In this document: positions 8,441 through 16,501 of the stretch, piece after piece
Layout: the number at the start of each line of letters is the position of its first letter
Numbering within the stretch: the first letter of the stretch is position 1
DNA from: Trebonia sp963822615
GTDB lineage: Bacteria > Actinomycetota > Actinomycetes > Streptosporangiales > Streptosporangiaceae
Direction: 5' to 3'
Length of the DNA stretch: 64,000 nucleotides
NCBI GenBank assembly: GCA_963822615.1
Contig: CAWGIM010000027.1
Span: 16,738-80,737, forward strand
Program-made: the position numbers and the translations under genes
Notes under the pieces: generated by a model
What the model saw: only the letters and a program-made list of their open reading frames with translations
Told to the model about the DNA's origin: nothing
Databases searched by the model: none

Positions 8441-9445
8441 TCAGCGCAGGCCGCTGGCCAGCACGGGAACGTCAGCCAGGGCGCGCATCATGTCGTTCAG
8501 GTGGGTGCAGCCGAGCGGTCCGCGCAGCCGCTCGGGCACCGCGCCGCGCAGCTCCGTCAGCGGCACCCCGGCCAGGGCCCCGACGTGCGTGACGGCCAGC
8601 GGGCACTCGCCGTGCGGCAGCACCCGCGGCACCGGGTTCACCGACCGCACCACGCCGGTCGCCCGGTCCGCCTCGGCCGTCAGCGTGTACTCGTGGATTG
8701 ACGTCCGCCCGCCCCCCGGCAGCGTCGAGGAGTCCTGGAAGAACGCGTCCACCCGCAGCGCGGTGCCGTCCGCCCAGACGTCGACCCGGCGGGCCCGGCG
8801 CATGGTCACCCCGTCCGGCTCGGCGTGCCGGTGCCAGGCCAGCTCGTCGTCGCCTTCCTCGATCTCCACCGCGGTCGTGCGGGTCCGCTCCCAGCGCTGC
8901 GTGCCGTCCGGGTTGAGCGCGCTCGAGCCGTCCTGGAAGCCGGCGCAGACGTCCCGCATCACCCGGTGGGCGACGTCCGCCTTGAGCAGCTTGTAGTGGT
9001 CCATGTCGTAGTACAGCTGCCAGGCGGCGCCGGAGACCAGGGTCGCCCCGGGCACGTCGTCGAGCAACTGGTACAGCGGGGCGCCGGCCAGGCCGTCGGC
9101 CGCGCCGCTGGCGGCCAGCCGCCTGCGGAAGCCGGACATGGCCGACTCGCCGGCCAGCGCCCGCAGCGCGGGCAGCCCGGGGTCGGCGCTCACCTCCTTG
9201 ATGACCCGGCGCGCGTCGGTGACCATCCGCAGCGACGCCGACGCCAGCTCCGTCACCGCCCCGTCGGGGCCGGTCCGCAGGTCACGGGCCCGGCCGTCGA
9301 GCACCGCGTCACCGCCCATGCCGTCCGCCCAGGTGAAGTCCATCGTGGTGGTCCGGCGGACCGACCCTGGCCGGCGCGGCGGCGCTGAGCGCACCGAGCC
9401 GCGCGCGGTCAGGCTCTCAGGGACGGGGATCGCGGGGCTCCGCAT
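8441..9445 (-). CDS. DUF2889-type protein
   Basis: A 334-residue protein ending in the segment GPLGCTHLNDMMRALADVP, which is the conserved C-terminal region of the DUF2889 family; the N-terminal part is beta-rich with no catalytic signature I can name. Members occur in actinobacterial and proteobacterial catabolic clusters, and no activity is established. ATG 9445 follows GGAGAG. It is the last gene of the minus-strand operon that starts with the MaoC pair at 13773 and lies after the CoA-transferase. A few residues (GCTHLND) look like a metal or cofactor site, but that is a guess. Confidence 0.7.
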   Translation of the reverse strand: MRSPAIPVPESLTARGSVRSAPPRRPGSVRRTTTMDFTWADGMGGDAVLDGRARDLRTGPDGAVTELASASLRMVTDARRVIKEVSADPGLPALRALAGESAMSGFRRRLAASGAADGLAGAPLYQLLDDVPGATLVSGAAWQLYYDMDHYKLLKADVAHRVMRDVCAGFQDGSSALNPDGTQRWERTRTTAVEIEEGDDELAWHRHAEPDGVTMRRARRVDVWADGTALRVDAFFQDSSTLPGGGRTSIHEYTLTAEADRATGVVRSVNPVPRVLPHGECPLAVTHVGALAGVPLTELRGAVPERLRGPLGCTHLNDMMRALADVPVLASGLR

Positions 9446-9470
9446 GCACTCTCCATTTTCTTCAACCCTG

Positions 9471-9533
9471 CACCGGACGATGTCCCGCTCGCGCGGGTCG
9501 GGCAGGCTTCACCGGACGATGTCCTGCTCGCGC
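9471..9533. repeat. 24-bp direct repeat at the 3' end of the CoA-transferase
   Basis: CACCGGACGATGTCC plus GCTCGCGC occurs at 9471-9494 and 9510-9533 with one mismatch. The second copy is the C-terminal codons of the CaiB/BaiF gene; the first lies just beyond its stop, so the gene end was duplicated. Confidence 0.75.
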
Positions 9534-10717
9534 AGCCGGGCGATCCCGGCCGCGTCGTAGCCGATCTCGGCCAGCAGCGCGTCGGTGTGCTGGCCGAGCC
9601 GGCAGCCCGAGTCGGGCTTGGTGGCCGACCGGGAGAAGCGGTTGAGCGGGGCCGCCCGGCGGTGGGAGTCGAAGATCGGGCTGACCGCGTCGATCGCGTA
9701 GCCGGCCTGGTAGAACTCGTCGTCCTGCATCCGCCACTCGGCGTTCTCCTGGCAGACCGCCACGCAGCCGACGTCGGCCGCGGACAGCTCCGCTTCCCAG
9801 GCGTCCTTGCCCCGGGCGGCGAAGATGGCGGCCAGCGCGGCGGTCAGCGCGGCCGCGTTGGCTTCCCGGTCCTCGGGGGTGGCGAAGCGCGGGCCGGCCA
9901 GGTCACCGTAGGGGGCGAGGGCGGCCGCCAGCGGCGCCCACTCCCCCGGGGCGGGCGCGGCCAGGAACACCCAGCCGTCGGCCGCCCGGTAGAGCCGGTA
10001 GAGCGGGCCGAGGCCGCGGAGCTCATCATCCGCCCGGGGCCGTTCCGGCCGGTCCCGGTAGCTGGTGTTCCGGCTGATCAGGGCGTGCGTGCAGGTGCCC
10101 AGCATGGTGGTCTCGAGGCCGGTCAGGGCGATCCCCCGGCGCCGCGCGTACAGCGCGAGCAGCAGGGCCGACCCGACCCCGAGGGCGGCGACGCCGTCCG
10201 ACTGGACGGCGGGCACGGTGCCGCCCGCCCGCAGGTGGCGCGCGCCGGCCAGCAGCTCATCCTGGCTTTCCGGTTGCGCGCCGCCGAGCGGGGCGTCGGT
10301 CAGCGAGATGCCGGACGCGGCGCCGATCGACGGCGCGTAGGCCGGCTTGCCGCCGTAGGGCCCGTCGATGCCGTAGCCGGGCGCGTTCAGGTAGACCAGG
10401 TCCGGGTTGAGCGCCCGCAGGGTGGCCTCGTCGATGCCGGTCCTGGCCGCCACCCCGGCCCGGTAGCACTGCAGCACCACGTCACAGCGGCGGGCGAACT
10501 CGTGCAGCACCGCCAGGCCCTCGGGCGTGCGCAGGTCGAGCGCGATGCTCTCCTTGCCCTGCAGCACCTTGCCCCCGCCCGCCTCGGGGAAGGCCATCAC
10601 GTCACGGATGTTGTCGCCGATCAGCGGCTCGACCTTGATCACCCGCGCCCCGAGGTCGGCCAGGATGGTGGCGCCGAACGGGGCGGCGAACATGCCGCCG
10701 AGCTCCAGCACCGTCAC
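9509..10717 (-). CDS. CaiB/BaiF CoA-transferase, second domain (separated by frameshift)
   Basis: A 402-residue CaiB/BaiF (family III CoA-transferase) domain: GATILADLGARVIKVE near the N-terminus and LVYLNAPGYGIDGPYG for the nucleotide loop. The conserved PLAGVTVLELGG start of the domain begins before the GTG at 10717, and no ribosome site precedes that GTG. Removing one G in the run at 10806-10809 joins this frame in phase to the upstream CoA-transferase frame, giving one protein of about 836 residues with two CaiB domains. I therefore read it as the C-terminal half of a two-domain enzyme that transfers CoA to a carboxylate, not as a free gene. Confidence 0.8.
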   Translation of the reverse strand: MTVLELGGMFAAPFGATILADLGARVIKVEPLIGDNIRDVMAFPEAGGGKVLQGKESIALDLRTPEGLAVLHEFARRCDVVLQCYRAGVAARTGIDEATLRALNPDLVYLNAPGYGIDGPYGGKPAYAPSIGAASGISLTDAPLGGAQPESQDELLAGARHLRAGGTVPAVQSDGVAALGVGSALLLALYARRRGIALTGLETTMLGTCTHALISRNTSYRDRPERPRADDELRGLGPLYRLYRAADGWVFLAAPAPGEWAPLAAALAPYGDLAGPRFATPEDREANAAALTAALAAIFAARGKDAWEAELSAADVGCVAVCQENAEWRMQDDEFYQAGYAIDAVSPIFDSHRRAAPLNRFSRSATKPDSGCRLGQHTDALLAEIGYDAAGIARLREQDIVR

Positions 10718-12020
10718 CCCGGCCAGGGGGCAGCCCGCGGGGGCTGGCCCGCCCGGGTCCGCCCCCGTTCGGGCTGATCCGGGGTGGGCTGGGACGGCGG
10801 GGGCTGGGGACGGCGGGGGCGGGCGACTGCGCCAGCCGGCGGACCTCGGCCGCGTGCTCGTCGACCCGGGGAGCGCGGCGGATGGCGGTGAGCGGCCGGC
10901 CCGCCGCGTGCACCAGGGTGGACGGCTGCCGGACGGGGCCGAGGTCGGGGTCGTCCACCGTGACTACCCGGCCCTGCGCCACCACCTGCGGGTGCGCCAG
11001 CGCCTGGTCGGGGGTGCGGAACTGCTCGCCGAAGACGTTGGCGTTGCGGGCGAAGACCTCCTCCCACTCGGCCAGCGTCCACTCGCCTACCTTGGCCAGC
11101 ATCTTCTCCCACCATTCCTGGCGCAGCTCAGCCGTGGGCAGGTCGGGGAAGTCCTTCCACCGGGGCTCGGTCACCTCCTGCGCCAGGCCGAGTTCCTCCA
11201 GGAAGGCCTGGGTCAGCCGGGGGGCCGTCTGCGCGAACTGCAGCCAGGTGCCGTCCTTGGTCAGCCCGATCAGCAGCGCGTACATCAGCCGCGACTGCGG
11301 CCTGCCCTGGGCGTCGAACGCGTCCGCGAGCGGCTTGAACGCGTCCGGGAAGCGGCGCAGGATCATCTCGTAGAACCAGTTGTAGGTGTCGATGGAGCCG
11401 ACCCCGGAGACCAGGTTCGCCTCCACCACCTGCCCCAGCCCGCTCGACTCGCGCTCGAACAGCGCCGCCAGGATGCCGTGCACCGCGGTCTGGGCGGCGG
11501 CGTGGGCGGCATACGGGACCGACACGTAGGCCGGGTCCGGGCCCGGCGTGAGCTGCCGCTTGGAGTGCAGCACGCCGGTCTTGGCCAGGATCAGCGCCTC
11601 GTAGCCCTTGTAGCCGGCCCACGGGCCGCGGCTGCCCCAGCCGGTGATCAGCGCGGCCACCAGCCGCGGGTAACGCGCGGTGAGCCGCTCGGCGGTGAAC
11701 CCGAGCCGGGCCGCGGCGGCGGGCCGCATGGTGGCGACCAGCACGTCGGCCTCGCTCAGCAGCCGGTCCAGGGTGTTCCGGTCATCGGTGTCGTGCAGGT
11801 CGAGCACGACGCTGCGCTTGCCGCGCAGCAGCCCCGGCCAGCCGGGATCCTTGCGCAGCGGGTTGCCGCCGGGCTGCTCCACCAGGACGACGTCCGCGCC
11901 GGCGTCGGCCAGGAACTGGGTCGCCTGCGCGCCCGGGAGCGTGGTTGACAGGTCGACCACGGTCAGGCCTGCTAGCGGGCCGGGCCCGGGCCGGTCAGTG
12001 GGGCTGGTGGTGTCGGTCAC
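10602..12020 (-). CDS. CaiB/BaiF CoA-transferase, first domain (frame ends out of phase)
   Basis: Starts at GTG 12020 after GGGGGGAG. Residues 1-395 are a CaiB/BaiF domain (PLAGLTVVDLSTTLPGAQ; LADAGADVVLVEQPGG; ITGWGSRGPWAGYKG). The nucleophilic-Asp position of family III is not obvious, as is common in one half of two-domain members. After RRLAQSPAPAVP the frame turns into a low-complexity Pro/Arg string that overlaps the second domain out of phase, so the last 75 or so residues are not real. The intact ancestor would be a double-domain enzyme. It sits between an SDR and the DUF2889 gene in the MaoC operon and should activate a carboxylic acid as its CoA ester. Confidence 0.82.
   Translation of the reverse strand: MTDTTSPTDRPGPGPLAGLTVVDLSTTLPGAQATQFLADAGADVVLVEQPGGNPLRKDPGWPGLLRGKRSVVLDLHDTDDRNTLDRLLSEADVLVATMRPAAAARLGFTAERLTARYPRLVAALITGWGSRGPWAGYKGYEALILAKTGVLHSKRQLTPGPDPAYVSVPYAAHAAAQTAVHGILAALFERESSGLGQVVEANLVSGVGSIDTYNWFYEMILRRFPDAFKPLADAFDAQGRPQSRLMYALLIGLTKDGTWLQFAQTAPRLTQAFLEELGLAQEVTEPRWKDFPDLPTAELRQEWWEKMLAKVGEWTLAEWEEVFARNANVFGEQFRTPDQALAHPQVVAQGRVVTVDDPDLGPVRQPSTLVHAAGRPLTAIRRAPRVDEHAAEVRRLAQSPAPAVPSPRRPSPPRISPNGGGPGRASPRGLPPGRGDGAGARRHVRRPVRRHHPGRPRGAGDQGRAADRRQHP
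10786..10816. repeat. 15/16-bp tandem repeat carrying the frameshift
   Basis: Unit 10786-10800 is GGGCTGGGACGGCGG; unit 10801-10816 is the same with one extra G (GGGG at 10806-10809). The extra base is what puts the two CoA-transferase domains out of frame. Either a slipped-strand mutation or a base-calling error. Confidence 0.85.
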
Positions 12021-12053
12021 GTCGCGCTCCCCCCTTTGGGATGCTCGGCTGAT

Positions 12054-12896
12054 TCAGGATGACTTGGTCGCCGCCACGATCCCGCCGTCGACCAGCAGGT
12101 CGGTGCCGGTGATGTAGGAGGCCTTGTCGGAGGCGAGGAACTCGATCGCGTCGGCCGTCTCCACCATGGTGCCCTCGCGGGGAAGCGGCAGCCTCGCCAT
12201 CCGCTCGCGCTTGACCGCGCCAGCGGGGCCGTCCAGTTCCTTGGCGCCCATCGGGGTCGCGATCAGCCCGGGCGAGATGGAGACGATCCGTGCTCCCCTG
12301 GCCCCCCAGGCGCCCACCCGGCGGCGGCACATCCGGTTGAGTGCCCACTTGGACAGCCGGTAGGCCTGCAGCGGGGTCTGCTCCTCCTTGGCGATCACCT
12401 CGTTCAGCCGGTCGAAGAAGCCCGGCCCGAGCGGGTCGTCGAGCACCGCCACGATGTCCGCGGCGGGCGGCTCGGCCAGGTGGCCGGCGGACGACGAGAC
12501 GAACACCGCCGCGGTGCCCTGGCCGGCCAGCTCCAGGCAGGCCCGTTCCATCAGTGCCGTGCCAATGAGGTTGACGCTGAACACCTGGTGCCAGTCCCCC
12601 ATCGACGGGGACAGCCCGGCCACGTGGGCGAGGGTGCGCAGCGGCCCGCGGGCGGCCACGAACGCGGCCACCTCCGCCACCGCGTCCGGGTCGGTCACGT
12701 CCAGCCGGACCGCCACCGCGTCGATGCCGTCCGCGCGCAGCGCCGCCTCGCGCGCGGCCGTCTTGCCGTCCGACAGGCTGGCCAGCACCACCCGGTGCGC
12801 CTGGCCGAGCCGCCGGGCGGTGGACATGCCCATCCCGCCGCCGCCGATGACCAGCGCGACCGGCTGGCCGGGGCGCTCGTTGGTTCCCGTCTCCAC
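12054..12896 (-). CDS. Short-chain dehydrogenase/reductase, atypical subgroup
   Basis: A 280-residue SDR with cofactor turn IGGGGMGMST, an LDVTD acidic loop, SSSAG for the catalytic Ser and YRLSK for Tyr/Lys. Between Ser and Tyr it carries an extra stretch (VLDDPLGPGFFDRLNE) that is shared with the SDR at 24767-25633, so the two are paralogues of one subgroup. GTG 12896 is preceded by an excellent AGGGAGGA. It lies between the MaoC pair and the CoA-transferase, so the likely substrate is a hydroxy- or keto-acid or its CoA ester. Confidence 0.85.
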   Translation of the reverse strand: METGTNERPGQPVALVIGGGGMGMSTARRLGQAHRVVLASLSDGKTAAREAALRADGIDAVAVRLDVTDPDAVAEVAAFVAARGPLRTLAHVAGLSPSMGDWHQVFSVNLIGTALMERACLELAGQGTAAVFVSSSAGHLAEPPAADIVAVLDDPLGPGFFDRLNEVIAKEEQTPLQAYRLSKWALNRMCRRRVGAWGARGARIVSISPGLIATPMGAKELDGPAGAVKRERMARLPLPREGTMVETADAIEFLASDKASYITGTDLLVDGGIVAATKSS

Positions 12897-12904
12897 TGTC
12901 CTCC

Positions 12905-13342
12905 CTAAGTAACCGCGAACTCGGCGCTGCCGCTGACGACGACCGAGCCGTCGTCCTTGCGCAGCCGGAGGTCCAGCTCCACCCGCGACTCGCCGTCCAC
13001 CGCGAACTGGCGGACTACCTCGGCCGAGGCGGTCAGCCGGTCGCCGCGGTAGACGACGGACGAGAAGCGGGTGCGGAAGCGGCGGACGGTCTGCTCGCCC
13101 AGGTGCTCGGTGCAGTAGGCGGCCAGCCAGCCCGCGCCGAGCATCCCCACGCTGATCGCGGCGGGGAAACCGGCCGCCCGGGCGAACTCGTCGTCGTGGT
13201 GGATCGGGTTCATGTCGCCGCTGGCGCCCTGGTAGCGGACGATATCGGTCATGGTGACGGGGCCGAAGGTACGCTCCGGGAGCAGGGAGCCGGCCGCCAG
13301 CTCGCTGTCGGTGCTTACTGGTTCACTCGCACGCTCGCTCAC
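12905..13342 (-). CDS. MaoC-like dehydratase, hydratase-half
   Basis: A 145-residue single hot-dog domain. It contains YQGASGDMNPIHHDDEFARAAG (shown in parts: ASGDMNPIHHD is the hydratase-2 motif with catalytic Asp and His), followed by AISVGMLGAGWLAAY. This is the active half of a two-subunit enoyl-CoA hydratase, like the HadB or ChsH1-type subunits. GTG 13342 overlaps the stop of the partner gene (GTGA); a longer in-frame extension to 13816 is not needed by the domain. It should hydrate a trans-enoyl-CoA in the same complex as the next gene upstream. Confidence 0.88.
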   Translation of the reverse strand: MSERASEPVSTDSELAAGSLLPERTFGPVTMTDIVRYQGASGDMNPIHHDDEFARAAGFPAAISVGMLGAGWLAAYCTEHLGEQTVRRFRTRFSSVVYRGDRLTASAEVVRQFAVDGESRVELDLRLRKDDGSVVVSGSAEFAVT

Positions 13343-13773
13343 GGGCGGTCCTGCCCCACGTAAGCCGAGGTGTAGTTGCACTCGGCGCGCAGCTCTCCGC
13401 GGTCGTCGCTGAACTCGACCGTGAACCGGACGATGACCATGGTCCGGCCGTCGCGGGTCCGCTTCACGGTCACGTCGCGCAGCTTCTCGGCCGTGTGCAG
13501 CGTCTCTCCGGCGTGCGGCAGCGCGCCGTGGTAGACGTACTCCTGCTCGAGCGAGAGCAGGCGGCCGAGGTCGGCCCGCACGCCCGCCTCGGCGCAGGCG
13601 CGCAGCACCGCGGGCGACCGCAGCGTCTGCCCGATCGGCGTCCAGAACACCACCGTGGCCAGGAAGGTGGGCGGCACCGGGGCCTTGGGGTCGTCGGTGT
13701 AGGCCGGGCGGCCGGCCGCGGTCGCGATCGCGTACTCGCGGATCTTTCCCCGCTCGATCGGCATGGTCGCCAT
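13339..13773 (-). CDS. MaoC-like N-terminal (FAS1-type) dehydratase subunit
   Basis: A 144-residue hot-dog protein of the FAS1-like dehydratase type: IERGKIREYAIATAAG at the N-terminus, PVPPTFLATVVFW and LSLEQEYVYHGALPHAGETL. It lacks the hydratase catalytic Asp/His motif, which is in its partner gene, with which it overlaps by four bases. The pair matches heterodimeric enoyl-CoA hydratases acting on bulky substrates. ATG 13773 follows GGGAGGG. It is the first gene of the operon running to 8441; the promoter should be in 13774-13920, an AT-richer stretch with no clear palindrome. Confidence 0.85.
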   Translation of the reverse strand: MATMPIERGKIREYAIATAAGRPAYTDDPKAPVPPTFLATVVFWTPIGQTLRSPAVLRACAEAGVRADLGRLLSLEQEYVYHGALPHAGETLHTAEKLRDVTVKRTRDGRTMVIVRFTVEFSDDRGELRAECNYTSAYVGQDRP

Positions 13774-13920
13774 CGGCCCTCCCGTCCAGCAAACACCGCA
13801 TCCAGCCAGCACGCACCGAGCTAACCTAAGAGAAAGTCATTAAAGTTAGCTGATCTGACCATATAGGAAAGGCCAGGGGGGCGCTAGACCGTGTTTCCGG
13901 GTGAACCCGGTGGACGAGCG

Positions 13921-14859
13921 TCAGGGGTGGATGACGACCTTGAAGGTGCCGGGCGGGCGGGCGGCCGCCAGCTCGAAGGCACGCGGCGCCTCGTCGATGC
14001 CGAAGCGGTGGGTGATGAGGGCCGCGGTGATGCCCGGGTCGGCCGCCAGCATCGCCGCCGCCAGCCCGAGCTCGCGGGTGGCGCCGACGCCGTGGTACGC
14101 CATCGACGGCACCACCGCCACCTCTTTGAGGAAGGCGGCCCGGTAGGGCCAGCGCACGTCGGCCGGGAAGATGCTGACGGTGGACACGGTGCCCTGCGGC
14201 CGGGCCAGCTCGACCGCCTGGGTGAGGCCGGACTCGCTGCCGCTGGCCTCGATCACCGCGTCGTACTGGCCGGACGGCGCGCTGGCGCCGAACCGCTCAC
14301 CCAGCTCCCGCTGGTAGGGGTGCCGGGCGAGCAGGCTGACCTCGGGCGCGCCCAGCCGGCGGGCGGCCAGCACCGCCAGCAGGCCGATCGCGCCCGCCCC
14401 GACCACCAGCACCCGGGTCCGCGCGCTCACCCCGGCCTTGCCGCAGGCGTGCCAGGCGACCGCGCCCGGCTCCGCCAGCGACGCGTCGTCCAGGCTGAGT
14501 CCGGCCGGCAGCGGCAGCAGCGCGTGCCGGGGCGCCCGGCAGTAGTCGGCCAGGCCGCCGTCGACGGTGAGGCCGAGGATGCACTTTCCCGCTACCGGGC
14601 ACAGGTTGCCGTGCCCGGCCGTGCAGTAGTCGCAGCTCCCGCAGCTCGCGAAGCCGTCCAGGACCACCGGGGTGCCGTCGGCGGTGACCCCGGCCACCTC
14701 GTGGCCGATGAGCCGCTCGGTCCCGGCGGCGAGGTAGCGCAGGTCGGACGCGCAGATGCTGACCGACCTGACCGCGATAAGTTCGCCCTCGCCGCCGGGC
14801 TCGTCGGCTTCAACCAGCCGGACGCCGCCCGCGGCACCGGTGCCGCGTACGGCCTTCAC
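13921..14859 (-). CDS. Zinc-dependent alcohol/sorbitol dehydrogenase-like protein
   Basis: A 312-residue medium-chain dehydrogenase, somewhat short for the family. Seen: ICASD catalytic Cys near residue 35, GHE near residue 52, the complete structural-zinc lobe CGSCDYCTAGHGNLC (residues about 73-87) and the Rossmann turn GAGAIGLLA. GTG 14859 follows GAGGAG. It is 17 bases downstream of the P450 gene, so it probably oxidises the alcohol that the P450 forms. Unlike the partial dehydrogenase at 1-739 it keeps all four structural cysteines. Confidence 0.87.
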   Translation of the reverse strand: MKAVRGTGAAGGVRLVEADEPGGEGELIAVRSVSICASDLRYLAAGTERLIGHEVAGVTADGTPVVLDGFASCGSCDYCTAGHGNLCPVAGKCILGLTVDGGLADYCRAPRHALLPLPAGLSLDDASLAEPGAVAWHACGKAGVSARTRVLVVGAGAIGLLAVLAARRLGAPEVSLLARHPYQRELGERFGASAPSGQYDAVIEASGSESGLTQAVELARPQGTVSTVSIFPADVRWPYRAAFLKEVAVVPSMAYHGVGATRELGLAAAMLAADPGITAALITHRFGIDEAPRAFELAAARPPGTFKVVIHP

Positions 14860-14876
14860 CGGCCCGCTCCTCGCCG

Positions 14877-16241
14877 CTACCTAGCTTCGGCCGCTCCCTT
14901 GCGGTCGGTGACCGGGGCGGCGAGCTGCTGCTCGTCCACGACCACCTGCAGCCGGGCGATCGTCTCATCCAGCCCGTCACCGACCCGGGGCCCCGGGGTG
15001 AACGTGGCCGGCAGGTGCTTCATCCCCTGGATGATGCCGATCGTCTCGTAGTGCTCGGCGCCGGCCGGGTCGCAGACGTAGTCCGGCATCCGGTCGAGCA
15101 CGGCCAGGATCATCCGCTTGAACACCGTCCGGGCCACGTTCGACCCGATGCAGCGGTGGATGCCGAGGCCGAAGCTGTGATGCCGGTTCCCGGTCCGGTC
15201 CAGGTGCACGTGATTCGGGTCAGGGAACACCTCCGGGTCGCGGTTCGACATCGCCCACGACAGCCACAGCCGCTCCCCCTCCTTGAACCGCTGCCCCGCG
15301 ATCTCGCAGTCAGCCGAGATCGTCCGCCCGTCACCCGGCGCCGGGGTAAAGAACCGCAGGAACTCCTCCGTCGCCGGGTTCAGCAGCGTGTCCCGCTCAG
15401 CCGACAGCCGCGCCCGCTCAGCCGGGTTCTCCGACAGCCACTCAAGCGCGTGCGCGGTCAGCGCCGTGGTGGTGTCGAACCCGCCCCCGATCAGCAGCGA
15501 GATGATCCCGAGGAGCTCGAAGTCGGGCGGCACGGTGCCGTTGATGTCCGCCGTCACCAGGGCGTGGATGAGACCCGGGCGGGGGTTCGCCCTGATCTCG
15601 GCCACCTGGCCCATCAGGTCGTCCCGCATCGCGAGCCGCATCGCCTGCAGCTTCGCCATGTTGGGCGAGTTGGGCGGGGTGTAGACCGAGGCGTGAATCG
15701 GCTCGACGTAGATGTCCCAGTTCTTCAGCGGGATCCCGAGCATGCCCAGGGTGAGTACCGCCGGGACGATGTTGGCCAGGTCGTCGACGAAGTCGATCTG
15801 CCCGGTCTCGATCTTCTCGTTGATGCTGGCGCGGGCGATCTCGTCCACCAGCGGCAGCCACCGGGCAACCGCGGCGGGCGACAGGTACGGGTTGAGCAGC
15901 TGCCGGTAGTAGCGCTGCTCGGGCGGGTCCATCTCCAGGAAGCCGCCGCGGAAGGCCACCTCGGGGGACGGGATGGAGATGCCCTTGTAACCGCGCCGCT
16001 CGTTGGCCGGGTCGTGGTCGTTCGAGACGAAGTCGGCCGATCTGGCCAGGTCGAACACCTCGGAGTGGCCGGCCGCGACCCAGTGGCCGCCGTAGGTGTC
16101 ACTCCAGGCGACCGGGTGCTTGGTCAGCATCTCCGATGTGACCTGGTTGAACTGCTCCCGGTACTGCGGCGTGTGCCGGTCGAACTGGTAGCGGTTCTTC
16201 TTGCGCTCGGTGTCGTCGTCGGTGATCGGTTCCGTGGTCAT
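14877..16241 (-). CDS. Cytochrome P450 (paralogue 1 of 3)
   Basis: A 454-residue soluble bacterial P450. Seen: I-helix oxygen-activation segment GGGFDTTTA, K-helix EEFLRFF with the ExxR pair, and the heme loop FGLGIHRCIGSN with Cys near residue 364. It inserts oxygen into an unactivated C-H bond, using electrons from a ferredoxin; the ferredoxin gene lies just upstream (16263-16457). Very similar to the two P450s at 20666-23416, and a 286-bp block (15061-15346) is identical at DNA level to the third copy. ATG 16241. Substrate unknown; the neighbouring SDR and alcohol dehydrogenase suggest alcohol to ketone or aldehyde steps. Confidence 0.95.
   Translation of the reverse strand: MTTEPITDDDTERKKNRYQFDRHTPQYREQFNQVTSEMLTKHPVAWSDTYGGHWVAAGHSEVFDLARSADFVSNDHDPANERRGYKGISIPSPEVAFRGGFLEMDPPEQRYYRQLLNPYLSPAAVARWLPLVDEIARASINEKIETGQIDFVDDLANIVPAVLTLGMLGIPLKNWDIYVEPIHASVYTPPNSPNMAKLQAMRLAMRDDLMGQVAEIRANPRPGLIHALVTADINGTVPPDFELLGIISLLIGGGFDTTTALTAHALEWLSENPAERARLSAERDTLLNPATEEFLRFFTPAPGDGRTISADCEIAGQRFKEGERLWLSWAMSNRDPEVFPDPNHVHLDRTGNRHHSFGLGIHRCIGSNVARTVFKRMILAVLDRMPDYVCDPAGAEHYETIGIIQGMKHLPATFTPGPRVGDGLDETIARLQVVVDEQQLAAPVTDRKGAAEAR
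15061..15346. repeat. 286-bp block identical to 22227-22512
   Basis: Within the P450 genes, 15061-15346 matches 22227-22512 base for base (heme loop and K-helix coding region). The flanks differ at once, including at silent sites. This is a gene-conversion tract. Confidence 0.9.
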
Positions 16242-16262
16242 GCGCGGTGTCTCCTGATCCGG

Positions 16263-16457
16263 CTAGGGGATGACCGAAATGGCTTGTTCCGGACAGGAAC
16301 GGATCGCCTCGGCCGCCTTCGCCTCGAGGTCAACCGGGACCTCGCCGTCGATAGCGGTCGAGTGTCCGTCAACGTCGTCCAGCTGGAAGAGATCAGGGGC
16401 GATCATGAAGCAAAGGGTGTGCCCCTGGCACTTCTCCGGGTCTACGTGCACCTTCAC
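16263..16457 (-). CDS. [3Fe-4S]-type ferredoxin
   Basis: A 64-residue P450-associated ferredoxin. Cluster ligands are visible as CQGHTLC (first and second cysteines with five residues between) and CPEQAI near the C-terminus, with His in place of the central cysteine of [4Fe-4S] proteins, giving the CxxHxxC pattern of actinobacterial P450 ferredoxins. GTG 16457 follows AGAAGGGA. It sits between a mycofactocin-type SDR and the P450 it most likely reduces. A ferredoxin reductase gene is not in the window. Confidence 0.92.
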   Translation of the reverse strand: MKVHVDPEKCQGHTLCFMIAPDLFQLDDVDGHSTAIDGEVPVDLEAKAAEAIRSCPEQAISVIP

Positions 16458-16501
16458 GTCGGTTTCCCTTCTTTAGTAGTCGGAACGGGTGCGGATGGCT
16501 G

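Noticed and set aside
10717..10717. GTG 10717 as a genuine independent start of a second CoA-transferase
   Set aside because: No ribosome site, and conserved domain residues lie before it; the frameshift explanation fits better.
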